A DNA stretch of 8,106 bases from Clostridiales bacterium (GCA_009774735.1 VSOH01000059.1:1-8106), one strand, 5' to 3'. Shown: positions 1-5,594, counted from the stretch's first letter. Notes: generated from the letters alone by a model not told the origin. Made by a program: numbers and translations.

Positions 1-1435
1 CTTTATAAAAACCAGATACTACAGTTAATCCGTTTGACATACCAGAAAATTTATTTTCTTCTACTTTTTCAAGATTTGAAAAAACTTCATTCTTAGTATC
101 AACATTCAGATTAATAGGCACAGGATTATCAAGCAGCGTTCTTAAATATCCTTGTGTCTGTATATTAAAAATATAATGGAAACCATTAATCGGGTAATAT
201 GCAAATCCTGCAGGCAAATAAGTACCCTGTGAATTGCTGAAATATGTAGGACTGAAGCCCTCATAATCAAAACAAATTTTATCAGTCATCAAATTTCCGT
301 TATCAGGATACACAGTTATATAATCACTATAACGGTCATATTTGAGTTTATTTCCATTTGCATCAAATATATTTTTTATTTTATATCCTCTGTAAAGTGT
401 AAATTTATAAGCATCAAGTGATTCATTATCAACACCAATACAAACAGTTGCTTTAAGTTGCCTATTGATTTTAAAATCCATATCCATAGAAGTTATATTA
501 AAACCTGCAGGCTCATTATATTGCATTGGTCTCTCTTCAATCGGTGTTGATTCATTATAATAAAAAACACCTTCACAGGTTCCGCGTATCATATCATCTT
601 TACTCGGCAGATATTCTGAATGCGGCAAATTAACGAATACTCCTGTCATAACAACAGTTATTAACAAAACACTTGTAATTGCACTTTTCAGAATTTTATT
701 CTTCTTTATAACTAAAAGAGATAATACCCCCAAAACTAAAGCCAGCCAAAAAAGTATAAGCATATAATTATGACTGTTCATAGGAAAACCATACGCATCA
801 TAATTATACCCTGAAAAATCATGGGGTAAAATTTCAAACATATAGAAAAACGGATAAATATCAACATTACCAGTTGCAGAAAAAACTAAACCTGGTATAG
901 ATAAGACCAACGGAGAAAACATAAATGCACACAGTATCATCAACACATAGGAAAATATATTATTCTTTATTTTTGAAAGGTTTATGCCAATAAGCACTGC
1001 TAAAGTAGTTGTAGCAAACAAATAAATTATGTTTAGCTTAATTGCATAGAAATAATATGCCCAATCCACCTCTTGAATTTTGAACGCACCTGCAAAAGCC
1101 AATAGTGTTAACACCACAGTAAAAATCAATGCAAAAAGTTCCAAAAGAAAAAACTGACTGAGTCTGAATACATTACCTTTTCTTGTTGCGGATAAACACT
1201 CGTTAAAATTATCTCTTTGTGCTTTTGCAAAATATTCATAAGATATAAACAAAAAGAAAATAAACAAAACTACAGAAAATTCCAATACCACCCGTTCACC
1301 ATAAAGAACTTCCGTAGTATTAATATTTGTAAATATCTGTTTAGCACAATATCCTACTATACCAACAAAAGCTATTATACAGGGAATAATACAGATTTTT
1401 AATTTTTTAAACAAATCTACAGCATATTTAAACAT
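1..1435 (-). CDS. ABC-2-type permease fused to an M1-aminopeptidase-like ectodomain (partial)
   Basis: An open frame of 478 codons runs from an ATG at 1435 to the left edge without a stop, so the C-terminus is missing. Its ribosome site AGGAGG (1440-1445) lies 4 nt before the ATG. The first ~270 residues are a membrane domain with about seven hydrophobic helices (roughly 13-29, 50-67, 94-117, 135-151, 160-183, 223-243, 250-269), as in ABC-2 transporter permeases. After the last helix, residues ~275-478 are extracytoplasmic and beta-rich. The order 'KATVCIGVDN...DANGNKLKY...DYITVYP...KICFDYEG...YLPAGFAYYP' follows the N-terminal domain of M1 aminopeptidases. Permease/M1 fusions are known in bacteria. 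The zinc motif HExxH would lie beyond the edge, so catalysis cannot be judged. No ABC ATPase is visible. The gene follows a small secreted-protein gene and has no promoter of its own, so export or processing of that product is a reasonable but unproven role. Membrane assignment is firm; the fold match is by eye. Confidence 0.7.
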   Translation of the reverse strand, partial: MFKYAVDLFKKLKICIIPCIIAFVGIVGYCAKQIFTNINTTEVLYGERVVLEFSVVLFIFFLFISYEYFAKAQRDNFNECLSATRKGNVFRLSQFFLLELFALIFTVVLTLLAFAGAFKIQEVDWAYYFYAIKLNIIYLFATTTLAVLIGINLSKIKNNIFSYVLMILCAFMFSPLVLSIPGLVFSATGNVDIYPFFYMFEILPHDFSGYNYDAYGFPMNSHNYMLILFWLALVLGVLSLLVIKKNKILKSAITSVLLITVVMTGVFVNLPHSEYLPSKDDMIRGTCEGVFYYNESTPIEERPMQYNEPAGFNITSMDMDFKINRQLKATVCIGVDNESLDAYKFTLYRGYKIKNIFDANGNKLKYDRYSDYITVYPDNGNLMTDKICFDYEGFSPTYFSNSQGTYLPAGFAYYPINGFHYIFNIQTQGYLRTLLDNPVPINLNVDTKNEVFSNLEKVEENKFSGMSNGLTVVSGFYK

Positions 1436-1445
1436 AAGCCCTCCT

Positions 1446-1477
1446 AAAAAACCGAAGGAAGGAGACCTTCCTTCGGT
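1446..1477 (-). terminator. Intrinsic terminator/attenuator between the secreted protein and the permease
   Basis: A perfect 12-bp stem (ACCGAAGGAAGG at 1451-1462 against 1466-1477) has a 3-nt loop and, on the minus strand, is followed by six T residues. It starts 6 nt after the secreted-protein stop, and its T-tract touches the ribosome site of the permease. Because no promoter separates the two genes, it probably acts as a partial terminator that lowers permease expression relative to the upstream gene. Confidence 0.85.
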
Positions 1478-1483
1478 ATATTT

Positions 1484-1906
1484 TTACCACATCCAGCCGT
1501 AAGCGTAAACGCCATTCACCGAACCATAAGCATCAAGACATAACCTCCACCAAGGTCTGACACTCCGTGTAGTTGATTTTGTATGTGAACAATTAGTTAA
1601 AGGTTTAACTTTTATTTGAACATCATCATCTTTATAGTTTGATTGATCTTGCAAAGTTGCGTATTGTCCATAAAACCAACATTGTTGTTCTTCACTGCAA
1701 TTTCTACCTTCAAAATCCACAACAGTATCTTTCATTGCCCCCGAATATGTTTTATATTGTTCTGGATAAAGCGTAACATTAAACGCCTCTACTGTGGGAT
1801 GATCCCATGCATAGCAAAGCATTGCCATTGAACTCATAGACACCAGCATAATTGCTGACAAAGCAAAAGACATTAAGGACTTTTTGCTTAACTTAAACTT
1901 TTTCAC
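1484..1906 (-). CDS. Small secreted Cys/Trp-rich protein of unknown function
   Basis: The 140-residue product begins at a GTG at 1906, because AAGGAGG lies 8 nt before it; an in-frame TTG further upstream would sit before and overlap that ribosome site and is not credible. Residues 1-33 are a classic signal peptide: a lysine-rich start, a hydrophobic core around 11-30, and probable cleavage after Ala33 (C-Y-A). The mature part is ~107 residues with four cysteines (70, 76, 106, 123), enough for two disulfides, and a very aromatic C-terminus (WW at 119-120; ending YAYGWMW). I do not recognise the family. Size, export signal and co-transcription with a transporter-like gene suggest a bacteriocin-like or cell-surface peptide, but it lacks a double-glycine leader and I see no convincing lactococcin 972 pattern. 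It has its own strong promoter at 1998-2026, so it is the lead gene of the unit. Coding status is likely; function is inference. Confidence 0.75.
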   Translation of the reverse strand: MKKFKLSKKSLMSFALSAIMLVSMSSMAMLCYAWDHPTVEAFNVTLYPEQYKTYSGAMKDTVVDFEGRNCSEEQQCWFYGQYATLQDQSNYKDDDVQIKVKPLTNCSHTKSTTRSVRPWWRLCLDAYGSVNGVYAYGWMW

Positions 1907-1968
1907 AAAATTTTCCTCCTTCAAATAAAATCTTTTTTATTCTTATCAACGAATTTGTGTACTTTTTT

Positions 1969-1980
1969 CAAATCGATTTG
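1969..1980. promoter_or_regulatory. Palindrome CAAATCGATTTG in the leader, possible operator
   Basis: This perfect 12-bp palindrome lies about 11-22 nt downstream of the predicted transcription start of the secreted-protein gene. It is flanked by similar AATTTGT/GTAC blocks at 1952-1962 and 1983-1991. The position suits a roadblock-type repressor site. No binding protein is identified. Confidence 0.35.
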
Positions 1981-1997
1981 TAAATTTGTACAATTTA

Positions 1998-2026
1998 ATC
2001 TTATCACCATAGCAAATATATGTCAA
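1998..2026 (-). promoter_or_regulatory. Sigma-A promoter of the secreted-protein/permease unit
   Basis: On the minus strand there is a perfect -35 TTGACA (2021-2026), a 17-bp spacer and -10 TAAGAT (1998-2003), preceded by TGn at the extended -10 position. The predicted start near 1991 gives a leader of about 85 nt before the GTG start. Confidence 0.75.
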
Positions 2027-2089
2027 TATTTTCCACTAAAATAAACTTGTGAAAATTTTTGTTACCTATTTTTGTGAAAAATGACGAAA

Positions 2090-2119
2090 AAAGTCCTGCG
2101 AAAAAATCCGCAGGACTTT
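2090..2119 (-). terminator. Intrinsic terminator of the two-helix membrane protein gene
   Basis: An 11-bp stem (AAAGTCCTGCG at 2090-2100 against 2109-2119) with an 8-nt loop is followed on the minus strand by a T-rich stretch. It lies 12 nt after the stop codon at 2132. Confidence 0.8.
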
Positions 2120-2131
2120 AAAATATTTATT

Positions 2132-2434
2132 TTACATCATTGCACTGAACATTGCTGCACCCATAATTGCATACATTGCAATTACAAGAACCATATTTAT
2201 AATTACACTTGCAAGAGCTGCCTTGCCGCAAGCCTTTGCTGTCTTTGGCTTTTCAGCCTTCTGTGTAAGATAGAGTACCAAACCAACAATTGGAATAAGG
2301 TAAGACAATATAGCTAAACCTATGTTTGCCTTTTCTTCCTGTGGAGGTGCAGGCTGCATATCAACATTCTGGTAATATGTATTCTCATGATTTTCCTGCT
2401 GTGGTACATTGTACTGATAATTTTCGTCTGCCAT
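2132..2434 (-). CDS. Small two-helix membrane protein
   Basis: The product has 100 residues. Residues 1-35 are hydrophilic and rich in Gln, Asn, Tyr and Pro. Two hydrophobic helices follow at about 37-56 (IGLAILSYLIPIVGLVLYL) and 72-97, separated by a short Lys-rich loop with the segment KPKTAKACGKAAL. This build is common among small, uncharacterised membrane proteins of Firmicutes, often described as DUF4870-like or as zinc-ribbon/linker plus two helices; here there is no zinc ribbon. The ATG has an AGGAGG site 8 nt upstream, and the gene has its own consensus promoter and terminator, so it is a single-gene unit. No function can be assigned from the sequence. The gene call is firm; the family is a guess by pattern. 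Confidence 0.8.
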   Translation of the reverse strand: MADENYQYNVPQQENHENTYYQNVDMQPAPPQEEKANIGLAILSYLIPIVGLVLYLTQKAEKPKTAKACGKAALASVIINMVLVIAMYAIMGAAMFSAMM

Positions 2435-2453
2435 TTTGCAAACCTCCTCATTT

Positions 2454-2482
2454 ATTTTAGTTTATTGTTAACAATTTGTCAA
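2454..2482 (-). promoter_or_regulatory. Promoter of the two-helix membrane protein gene
   Basis: On the minus strand there is -35 TTGACA (2477-2482), a 17-bp spacer and -10 TAAAAT (2454-2459). The spacer contains a perfect 12-bp palindrome ATTGTTAACAAT (2464-2475) that could be a repressor site. The predicted start falls at about 2448, at the edge of the AGGAGG site, so the 5' leader would be only about 14 nt. Confidence 0.75.
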
Positions 2483-2537
2483 TGCTTATGTTCACGATTT
2501 ATTCATTTTCAGACTATATATTCATATTATTACGCAA

Positions 2538-2643
2538 AAAAGGCACTCCTTTCGGAATGCCTTTGCTTTTGGACACTTGTGTTGGCGCAACAGCCAACAC
2601 CACTGTTCAAATTAATTTCTTTATTTAGCAGATTCTTCAACTG
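2538..2643. repeat. Direct repeat copy A: displaced 3' end and terminator of the GGGtGRT gene
   Basis: These 106 bp match 3649-3754 at a constant offset of 1111 with only three differences (2578, 2601, 2606), all transitions. Copy B holds the last codons, stop, 3' hairpin and terminator of the GGGtGRT gene. Copy A holds the same pieces but is cut off from any coding region at 2643. Both hairpins (2539-2564 and 2579-2600) are intact. Together the copies bracket the toxin-antitoxin operon. Confidence 0.9.
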
Positions 2644-2683
2644 ATACACAAATCTAAGTAAATAAGCAGATTTTGGCAGTTAT

Positions 2684-2726
2684 ATGTATGAGTAATGTAT
2701 GAATGAATTACATTTACCTACATTTA
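2684..2726. repeat. Degenerate 11-bp-period repeat upstream of the toxin-antitoxin promoter
   Basis: GTATGAGTAAT (2686-2696) is followed directly by GTATGAATGAA (2697-2707). The stretch resembles 3435-3478 on the other side of the operon, including a shared ACCTACATTT end. Its position ahead of the promoter could suit regulator binding, but the downstream copy is not near any promoter I can see. Confidence 0.45.
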
Positions 2727-2742
2727 TTAGCGTTTGTTTCTA

Positions 2743-2772
2743 TTGATATTTTATCATAATTATGCTAAAATA
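2743..2772 (+). promoter_or_regulatory. Toxin-antitoxin promoter with overlapping operator dyad
   Basis: There is -35 TTGATA (2743-2748), a 17-bp spacer and -10 TAAAAT (2766-2771) with an extended TGn. A 26-bp dyad (2747-2772), centred on CATAATTATG and broken by one mismatched pair (2754/2765), covers the spacer and the -10. Phd/YefM antitoxins repress their own operon by binding such dyads, so this is the probable autoregulation site. Confidence 0.7.
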
Positions 2773-2791
2773 GTATTAAGGAGATGATATT

Positions 2792-3061
2792 ATGAATAAT
2801 TCAATAAGACCTGTTTCTGATTTAAGAAATAATTTTGCTGATATTTCGAAAACAGTACACGAAACTCAGAAACCTATTTTTTTAACTAAAAATGGTTTTG
2901 GTGATATGGTTGTACTCAGTATGGAAGCATACGAAAATTTACAATTTGAAAGTGAAGTTTATTTCAAATTACAGGCTGCTGAAAAGGAATCTAAGCTGAC
3001 CGATAAAAGATTTTCTGCAAAGGAAGTTCTGACGGAGCTTAAAGGTGCAGTAAATGTATAA
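2792..3061 (+). CDS. Phd/YefM-family antitoxin
   Basis: The 89-residue protein matches the Phd/YefM antitoxin pattern. The N-terminal DNA-binding part (about 5-50) reads 'IRPVSDLRNNFADISKTV...PIFLTKNGFGDMVVLSMEAYENL', the usual order of a helix, a strand with T-K-N-G, and the 'VVLS.E.YE.L' helix. The C-terminal part (about 55-89) is charged and would be the flexible toxin-wrapping region. An AAGGAG site lies upstream of the ATG. It is the first gene of the operon and overlaps the toxin gene by 8 bp, so the two are translationally coupled. The expected role is to neutralise the toxin and repress the shared promoter at 2743-2772. Confidence in the family is high; the partner and self-regulation are inferred from family knowledge and from the dyad. 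Confidence 0.92.
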   Translation: MNNSIRPVSDLRNNFADISKTVHETQKPIFLTKNGFGDMVVLSMEAYENLQFESEVYFKLQAAEKESKLTDKRFSAKEVLTELKGAVNV

Positions 3062-3368
3062 ACTTGAATTTTTGACGATTGCAAAAAATGATATGTTGGA
3101 AATCGTAAAATATATTTCTGATGAACTAAAAAATCCAGATACTGCATCACGACTCATAGACGAGTTTATATCTTCGGCTGAAAATATTTGTATTTTTCCT
3201 TATTCAAATAATGTGTATACACCCATTAAATCATTAGAAAAAGAATACAGACGAATAATTGTTAAAATTTATATGATGTTTTATACAGTTGACGAAAACA
3301 CAAAAACTGTAACTATCATGCGTGTCATATATGCTAAAAGAAATATCAACGAACAAATTAAACAATAA
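3054..3368 (+). CDS. RelE/ParE-family toxin
   Basis: The 104-residue protein starts within the end of the antitoxin gene (8-bp overlap), with AAAGGTG as its ribosome site. The N-terminus 'YKLEFLTIAKNDMLEIVKYISDELKNPDTASRLIDEF' is the strand plus two-helix hairpin of the RelE/ParE fold. The C-terminal half carries the hallmark strands 'EYRRIIVKIYMMFYTVDENTKTVTIMRVIYAKRN', with the conserved Arg and the Y..FY.VDE pattern. Members either cut mRNA on the ribosome (RelE-type) or poison gyrase (ParE-type). The sequence does not separate these; the overall pattern is closer to ParE/YoeB-like plasmid-stabilisation proteins. It appears full length, with no frameshift, so the system may be active. A terminator follows 4 nt after the stop. 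Confidence 0.9.
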   Translation: MYKLEFLTIAKNDMLEIVKYISDELKNPDTASRLIDEFISSAENICIFPYSNNVYTPIKSLEKEYRRIIVKIYMMFYTVDENTKTVTIMRVIYAKRNINEQIKQ

Positions 3369-3372
3369 CAAA

Positions 3373-3406
3373 AATGACTGTCCCAACTATGAGACAGTCA
3401 TTAATT
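3373..3406 (+). terminator. Intrinsic terminator of the toxin-antitoxin operon
   Basis: A perfect 10-bp stem (AATGACTGTC at 3373-3382 against 3393-3402) with a 10-nt loop is followed by AATTTT on the plus strand, directly after the toxin stop. Confidence 0.75.
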
Positions 3407-3423
3407 TTATATGAATTTTGAGT

Positions 3424-3480
3424 ATAGGAATAAGATGTATGAATAATGTACGAATACTATACGAACAACCTACATTTTCT
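3424..3480. repeat. Tandem 11-bp repeats downstream of the toxin gene
   Basis: Three adjacent 11-mers, GTATGAATAAT (3437-3447), GTACGAATACT (3448-3458) and ATACGAACAAC (3459-3469), share TAyGAAyA. A weaker copy lies at 3424-3434. The spacing of about one helical turn suggests protein binding on one face. A diverged relative lies at 2684-2726. The rest of 3481-3610 holds no gene that I can support. Confidence 0.5.
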
Positions 3481-3615
3481 AATATCTAACTACAACTTAA
3501 ACCGCTTAACTACAGCGCTTTACTGCTTATTACTCTCTTCAACTGCAACTGCTGATTTCTTGTACCAACTACAATTCTATTGCAATGTGCCAATTGTGTG
3601 ACCCCACTCAGTTAC

Positions 3616-3638
3616 GAAAAGGTCCACCGGACCTTTTC
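3616..3638. terminator. Strong hairpin, possible bidirectional terminator
   Basis: A perfect 10-bp stem (GAAAAGGTCC at 3616-3625 against 3629-3638) has a 3-nt loop and A- and T-rich arms that would give CCTTTTC on both strands. It lies just beyond the main terminator of the GGGtGRT operon on the minus strand and may be a back-up. Direction is uncertain. Confidence 0.5.
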
Positions 3639-3648
3639 TCCCAAAATC

Positions 3649-3675
3649 AAAAGGCACTCCTTTCGGAATGCCTTT
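3649..3675 (-). terminator. Intrinsic terminator of the scaffold/GGGtGRT operon
   Basis: On the minus strand an 11-bp stem with one G-U pair (3665-3675 against 3650-3660) is closed by a GAAA tetraloop and followed by TTTT. A second hairpin, GTGTTGGC/GCCAACAC (3690-3711), lies between the stop codon and this terminator and could protect the mRNA 3' end. Confidence 0.8.
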
Positions 3676-3754
3676 GCTTTTGGACACTCGTGTTGGCGCA
3701 ACAGCCAACACTACTGCTCAAATTAATTTCTTTATTTAGCAGATTCTTCAACTG
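3649..3754. repeat. Direct repeat copy B: genuine 3' end of the GGGtGRT gene and its terminator
   Basis: This is the partner of 2538-2643 (103 of 106 positions identical). It begins with the terminator, contains the hairpin at 3690-3711 and ends inside the last seven codons of the GGGtGRT gene. Because this copy is joined to the full gene, it is probably the functional or reconstituted one. Confidence 0.9.
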
Positions 3755-4739
3755 CAACTGCACAAGCTACTGTTGCGCCAACCATCGGATTGTTACCCAT
3801 TCCGATAAGACCCATCATTTCAACGTGAGCAGGAACTGATGATGAACCAGCAAACTGAGCATCACCGTGCATTCTGCCCATTGAGTCTGTTAAACCGTAT
3901 GAAGCAGGACCTGCTGCCATATTATCAGGATGGAGTGTACGACCTGTACCACCGCCTGAAGCAACTGAGAAGTAAGTCTTGCCATTTTCAAGAGCCCACT
4001 TCTTATAAGTGCCAGCTACAAGATGCTGGAAACGAGTTGGGTTAGTTGAGTTACCTGTGATAGAAACATCAACACCCTCATGCTTCATAATAGCAACACC
4101 TTCAAGAACATCGTTAGCACCATAGCACTTAACTGCTGCTCTTTCACCATCTGAGAATGCCTTTTCGCTTTCAATGTTGAGCTCACCTGTATAGAAATCA
4201 TAATCAGTCTTTACATATGTGAAACCGTTGATACGTGAAATAATATATGCAGCATCCTTGCCAAGACCATTAAGGATAACCTTAAGAGGCTCTTTACGAA
4301 CCTTATTAGCTGTTCTTGCAATACCGATTGCACCCTCAGCAGCAGCGAATGATTCGTGACCTGCTAAGAAAGCAAAGCACTTTGTTTCCTCGCTAAGAAG
4401 CTTTGCACCAAGGTTACCATGACCAAGACCAACATTCCTCTGTTCAGCAACTGAACCCGGGATACAGAATGCCTGAAGACCGATACCGATTGCAGCAGCA
4501 GCCTCAGAAGCAGACTTAACATCTTTTTTAAGTGCAACAGCTACACCGAGTGTATAAGCCCAGCTTGCATTTTCAAAAGCAATCGGCTGAACGCCTTTAA
4601 CAATAGCGTCAACATCAATGCCCTTTGATAAACATAAATCTCTTGCTTCCTCAAGACTTGAAAGACCGTACTCAGCAAGACACTTTTCAATTTTAGCAAG
4701 TCTTCTTTCCTTGCCTTCAAATTTTACATCATTTGCCAT
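3732..4739 (-). CDS. GGGtGRT family protein
   Basis: The 335-residue protein carries the family hallmark GGGTGRT at 262-268. It is at the usual length of the GGGtGRT family (~330 residues) and is Gly/Ala-rich. Other conserved-looking blocks are the region 'GHGNLGAKLL...AFLAGHESFAAAEGAIGIA' (106-141), 'ITGNSTNPTRFQHLVAGTYKKWA' (227-249), and a Gly/Met-rich tail. It has no signal peptide or membrane helix and is cytoplasmic; the biochemical role of the family is, to my knowledge, unknown. It lies 18 bp behind the NifU/IscU-like scaffold gene with AAGGAGG in the gap, an arrangement I associate with anaerobic Firmicutes and which suggests a joint Fe-S-related job. Cysteines occur at 20, 36, 92, 121, 205 and 326, without a CxxC motif. 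The last codons and 3' UTR are duplicated at 2538-2643. Family call is firm; function is not known. Confidence 0.88.
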   Translation of the reverse strand: MANDVKFEGKERRLAKIEKCLAEYGLSSLEEARDLCLSKGIDVDAIVKGVQPIAFENASWAYTLGVAVALKKDVKSASEAAAAIGIGLQAFCIPGSVAEQRNVGLGHGNLGAKLLSEETKCFAFLAGHESFAAAEGAIGIARTANKVRKEPLKVILNGLGKDAAYIISRINGFTYVKTDYDFYTGELNIESEKAFSDGERAAVKCYGANDVLEGVAIMKHEGVDVSITGNSTNPTRFQHLVAGTYKKWALENGKTYFSVASGGGTGRTLHPDNMAAGPASYGLTDSMGRMHGDAQFAGSSSVPAHVEMMGLIGMGNNPMVGATVACAVAVEESAK

Positions 4740-4757
4740 TTTACTGTCCTCCTTATC

Positions 4758-5450
4758 TTATTCTTCTCTTGGGTCGATATACTTTGCAGCATTTGCAAAA
4801 CGACCGTAATTACCGATATTTGCCTTATATGCTTCATCAGGAGTTTTGCCATGACGGATATCCTCAAGCATCTTACCAACCTTAACGAATTCATAGCCGA
4901 TAACCTCGCCCTCTTCATCAAGAGCCATACGAGTTACATAACCCTCAGCCATTTCCATATAACGAACGCCCTTAAGCTTGGTTGAGAACATTGTACCAAC
5001 CTGTGAACGAAGTCCCTTGCCGAGATCCTCAAGAGCCGCACCAACAACTAAGCCGCCCTCTGAGAAAGCTGACTGTGAACGGCCGTAAGCAAGCTGCTTA
5101 AAGATTTCTCTCATAGCAACATTGATAGCATCACAAACAAGGTCTGTATTTAAGCATTCAAGAAGAGTTTTGCCAGGGAGAATTTCTGCAGCCATAGCAG
5201 CTGAGTGTGTCATACCTGAACAGCCGATTGTTTCAACAAGAGCCTCTTCAACAATACCATCCTTAACATTAAGGCTGATTTTGCATGCACCCTGCTGAGG
5301 AGCACACCAGCCGATACCGTGTGAAAAACCGCTGATGTCTGAAATTTGATAAGATTTTACCCATTTACCTTCTTCAGGTATTGGAGCCGGACCATGATGA
5401 GGACCTTTTTTTACGGTACACATCTGTTCAACTTCATTTGAATAGACCAT
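4758..5450 (-). CDS. NifU/IscU-like iron-sulfur scaffold protein
   Basis: The 230-residue protein has an IscU-like core at about 50-110: 'GACKISLNVKDGIVEEALVETIGCSGMTHSAAMAAEILPGKTL'. This parallels the IscU order of a first Cys, a beta strand, GCG-A-ASSS-, and GKT. Cys56 and Cys77 align with the first two cluster ligands; Cys49, Cys99 or Cys106 could supply the third, but the IscU HC pair is not evident. It is much longer than IscU (~130), with an N-terminal ~45 residues and a C-terminal ~90 residues (including 'DIRHGKTPDEAYKANIGNYGRFANAAKYIDP') of its own. It is normally annotated as an Fe-S assembly scaffold protein. The ATG at 5450 has a GGAAGGAG site 7 nt upstream and a consensus promoter about 66 bp away. 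It is the first gene of the operon with the GGGtGRT gene. Whether it builds clusters or is an adapted relative is open. Confidence 0.85.
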   Translation of the reverse strand: MVYSNEVEQMCTVKKGPHHGPAPIPEEGKWVKSYQISDISGFSHGIGWCAPQQGACKISLNVKDGIVEEALVETIGCSGMTHSAAMAAEILPGKTLLECLNTDLVCDAINVAMREIFKQLAYGRSQSAFSEGGLVVGAALEDLGKGLRSQVGTMFSTKLKGVRYMEMAEGYVTRMALDEEGEVIGYEFVKVGKMLEDIRHGKTPDEAYKANIGNYGRFANAAKYIDPREE

Positions 5451-5515
5451 ACTATTACTCCTTCCGATTAAGAAATTTTTACGTTATTAAATAATTTAAA
5501 AAAATTACCACGATT

Positions 5516-5544
5516 ATTATAACCAATTTACCATATATCTGCAA
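5516..5544 (-). promoter_or_regulatory. Promoter of the scaffold/GGGtGRT operon
   Basis: On the minus strand there is -35 TTGCAG (5539-5544), a 17-bp spacer and a perfect -10 TATAAT (5516-5521). The predicted start near 5509 gives a leader of about 58 nt. The promoter is back to back with that of the PqqD-like gene. Confidence 0.75.
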
Positions 5545-5594
5545 GAGTAAATGTGAAAAAAAAGGATTAATTTAGCAGTTATATTTTGTATATA

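Noticed and set aside
1484..1906. Lactococcin 972-family bacteriocin
   Set aside because: Size and signal peptide fit, but the conserved mature pattern of that family is not visible and the four cysteines are unusual for it.
1907..1924. Longer 146-residue version of the secreted protein starting at a TTG
   Set aside because: Its first codons contain the AAGGAGG ribosome site itself; the GTG at 1906 is correctly placed 8 nt after that site and gives a better signal peptide.
2387..2644. 85-codon plus-strand ORF across repeat copy A, and its relative at 3585-3839 across copy B
   Set aside because: Both translate the repeat and terminator hairpins in a non-coding direction; their similarity to each other comes from the DNA repeat, and neither has a ribosome site.
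2959..3157. Minus-strand ORFs of 62-63 codons opposite the toxin-antitoxin genes
   Set aside because: They are shadows of two well-supported overlapping genes and have no ribosome sites.
3437..3480. CRISPR array
   Set aside because: The 11-bp repeats are adjacent without spacers and are degenerate; nothing Cas-like is present.
2538..3754. Insertion sequence
   Set aside because: No transposase ORF, and the flanking repeats are long and direct, containing gene-end sequence, rather than short terminal inverted repeats.
3839..4045. Plus-strand ORFs opposite the GGGtGRT gene (also 4618-4809)
   Set aside because: Antisense shadows of a recognised family protein.
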